The notes under the pieces: model-generated
The model's input: only the letters and a program-made list of their open reading frames with translations
Told to the model about the DNA's origin: nothing
Databases searched by the model: none
NCBI GenBank assembly: GCA_965215775.1
Contig: CBDCEG010000019.1
Coordinates: 62,001 to 126,000, forward strand
Length of the DNA: 64,000 bases
Direction of reading: 5' to 3'
DNA from: CBDCEG01 sp965215775
Lineage (GTDB): Bacteria; Pseudomonadota; Gammaproteobacteria; Cardiobacteriales; Ostreibacteriaceae
Program-made: the position numbers and the translations under genes
Shown: positions 63,166 through 64,000 of the stretch, piece by piece
How positions within the stretch are numbered: position 1 is the stretch's first letter
How the letters are laid out: every line of letters starts with the position of its first letter

Positions 63166-63198
63166 AAAGCCATTCTTAATTTGTTTTTGAGTGGCTTT
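63166..63198 (+). terminator. Rho-independent terminator after tRNA-Asn
   Basis: AAAGCCATTC and GAGTGGCTTT pair over ten positions with one G-U and a T-rich loop. It lies just upstream of rpmH, separating the two units. Confidence 0.7.
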
Positions 63199-63222
63199 AT
63201 TAATTTAATGAGAGTTTGAATT

Positions 63223-63363
63223 ATGAAACAAAAAAGAACCTTTCAACCAAGTAATATTAAAAGAAAAAGAAGTCATGGTTTCCGTGCTCGTATGGCAACT
63301 AAAGGCGGAAGAGGAGTGATTAATGCAAGGCGTGCGAAAGGACGCAAAGTGCTTTCTGCATAA
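63223..63363 (+). CDS. rpmH: Ribosomal protein bL34
   Basis: 46 residues, the standard bL34: MKQKRTFQPSNIKRKRSHGF, RARMATKGGRGVINARRAKG and the terminal RKVLSA. The RTFQPS...RKRxHGFRxRM pattern is invariant. Followed by rnpA and yidD as in nearly all bacteria, an arrangement usually close to the replication origin. The ATG follows AGAGTTTGAATT. Confidence 0.97.
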   Translation: MKQKRTFQPSNIKRKRSHGFRARMATKGGRGVINARRAKGRKVLSA

Positions 63364-63426
63364 GAACTTAATAATACTTAGTTGTAATAAAAAAACAAAA
63401 TATAAATAAACTAGATTGTTTCACAA

Positions 63427-63884
63427 ATGAATTTTTAAAGCAATCTAGGCTAAGAAAGCCAAAAGATTTTAGTATTGTCTATAAAGACAATGTGATAAAA
63501 ACTTTTGGTGGATATTTCTTGGTGCTTGTTTATTATCAAAAATCAAAAGAAAACTCTTCTCTACTAGAAAATCAAAAAACGCAAAAACAATTAAATATAA
63601 ATCCAAGAATGGGTGTGGTTGTTTCTAAAAAAGTTTCAAAACTAGCGGTAACGAGAAATAGAATTAAAAGAGTTGTTAGAGAAAATTTTCGTCAAATAGA
63701 GAATACCAATACTAATGAGTTAATAGTAATTAATAAAACAAGTACTGAATTAGTTGAGAATTTTGATTTTGTTATTATTGCAAAATATCAAGCCGCAAAG
63801 ATAAACAACAAAAATCTAGATAAAGATTTAGATATTTTATGGAAAAAAAGCTTTCAAAAATGCAAAGAGTTCTTATTAAAATAA
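63427..63884 (+). pseudogene. rnpA: Ribonuclease P protein component, with an anomalous 5' end
   Basis: The protein contains the RNase P signatures QSRLRKPKDFSIVYKDNVIK at the start, RMGVVVSKKVSKLAVTRNRI and KRVVRENFR (the RNR motif region). It binds RnpB RNA for tRNA 5' processing. The frame encoding RLRKPKDF has no ATG, GTG or TTG upstream of it; the first is a GTG at 63492, inside the conserved N-terminal region. An ATG at 63427 lies in another frame and joins in phase (MNFLKQSRLRK) if one T is added to the run at 63432-63436. Length is otherwise usual, with an unusual insertion (SKENSSLLENQKTQKQLNIN). Confidence 0.85.
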
Positions 63885-64000
63885 TAAGAGCTTATAAAAT
63901 GGTCTTAAGCCCGATGATTGGTAACTCTTGTAGGTTTCATCCAACTTGTTCAAGTTATGGAATTGAAGCTGTTAAAGTTCATGGAAGTTTTTACGGAAGT
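63860..64000 (+). CDS. yidD: Membrane protein insertion efficiency factor YidD (partial)
   Basis: 47 codons before the window ends: MQRVLIKIIRAYKMVLSPMI, GNSCRFHPTCSSYGIEAV. The CRFxPTCSxYGxEA signature is diagnostic for YidD, a small membrane-associated protein that assists YidC. It overlaps the rnpA 3' end by 25 bases, as in many bacteria. Confidence 0.93.
   Translation, partial: MQRVLIKIIRAYKMVLSPMIGNSCRFHPTCSSYGIEAVKVHGSFYGS

Overview
This 64 kb window comes from an A+T-rich (roughly 70% A+T by eye) gammaproteobacterial chromosome. The support is a set of genes recognisable as gammaproteobacterial types: an mraZ-rsmH-ftsL-ftsI-murE-murF-mraY division/cell-wall cluster, rpmH-rnpA-yidD, a very large NAD-glutamate dehydrogenase, ybeD-lipB, grpE-dnaK-dnaJ, PpiC, two lytic transglycosylases and a 6S RNA with the GAAGCCU signature. 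The species cannot be named from the sequence. Secreted leucine-rich-repeat (LRR) proteins and an immunity-like gene array suggest an interactive (host-associated or competitive) lifestyle.

Layout. 0-3.7 kb: the end of an unidentified gene, a RhuM-family gene, a tiny ORF, an NlpC/P60-like lipoprotein, PhoH-like ATPase, a GNAT acetyltransferase, then a scrap zone with an IS end and a restriction-modification remnant. 3.7-11.3 kb (minus strand): hemW, murQ, metG, ppiC, two lytic transglycosylases and 6S RNA. 11.4-15.5 kb: an accessory block of small secreted or membrane proteins bounded by a 35-bp near-perfect direct repeat, one copy of which is the 3' end of uvrC. 15.5-17.3 kb: uvrC, broken by two indels. 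17.5-21.6 kb: a tandem array of three copies of an Imm11/DUF1629-like secreted protein and an IS3-family element that splits another gene. 21.7-31 kb: rluB-like, gdhB, ybiT, a D-amino-acid-transaminase-like gene and a small secreted protein. 31.0-42.1 kb: six tandem genes for internalin-like LRR proteins built from almost identical 22-residue repeats. 42.1-48.3 kb: cca, rlmE, grpE, dnaK, dnaJ. 48.6-49.5 kb: a seventh, isolated LRR gene. 49.6-52.8 kb: a DASS-family anion transporter, ybeD, lipB and a YigZ/IMPACT protein. 52.8-60.3 kb: the minus-strand division cluster with its promoter and a MraZ operator. 60.8-64 kb: pepA, a CobO-type adenosyltransferase, tRNA-Asn, rpmH, rnpA and the start of yidD.

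Two themes stand out. First, the LRR array: at least seven genes share one signal peptide, an N-terminal cap, a variable number of 66-bp repeat units and a conserved C-terminal cap of about 70 residues. Two of the genes are head-to-tail fusions of whole modules. This is a good substrate for repeat-number variation. Second, single-base indels interrupt many otherwise well-conserved genes (dnaK, uvrC twice, gdhB, ybiT, the transaminase, two LRR genes, an immunity-like copy, possibly rnpA), mostly but not only at homopolymers. Because dnaK is normally essential, residual sequencing error is the simplest explanation; real decay, possibly rescued by slippage at poly(A) tracts, is the alternative. 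I annotate such genes across the break and mark it.
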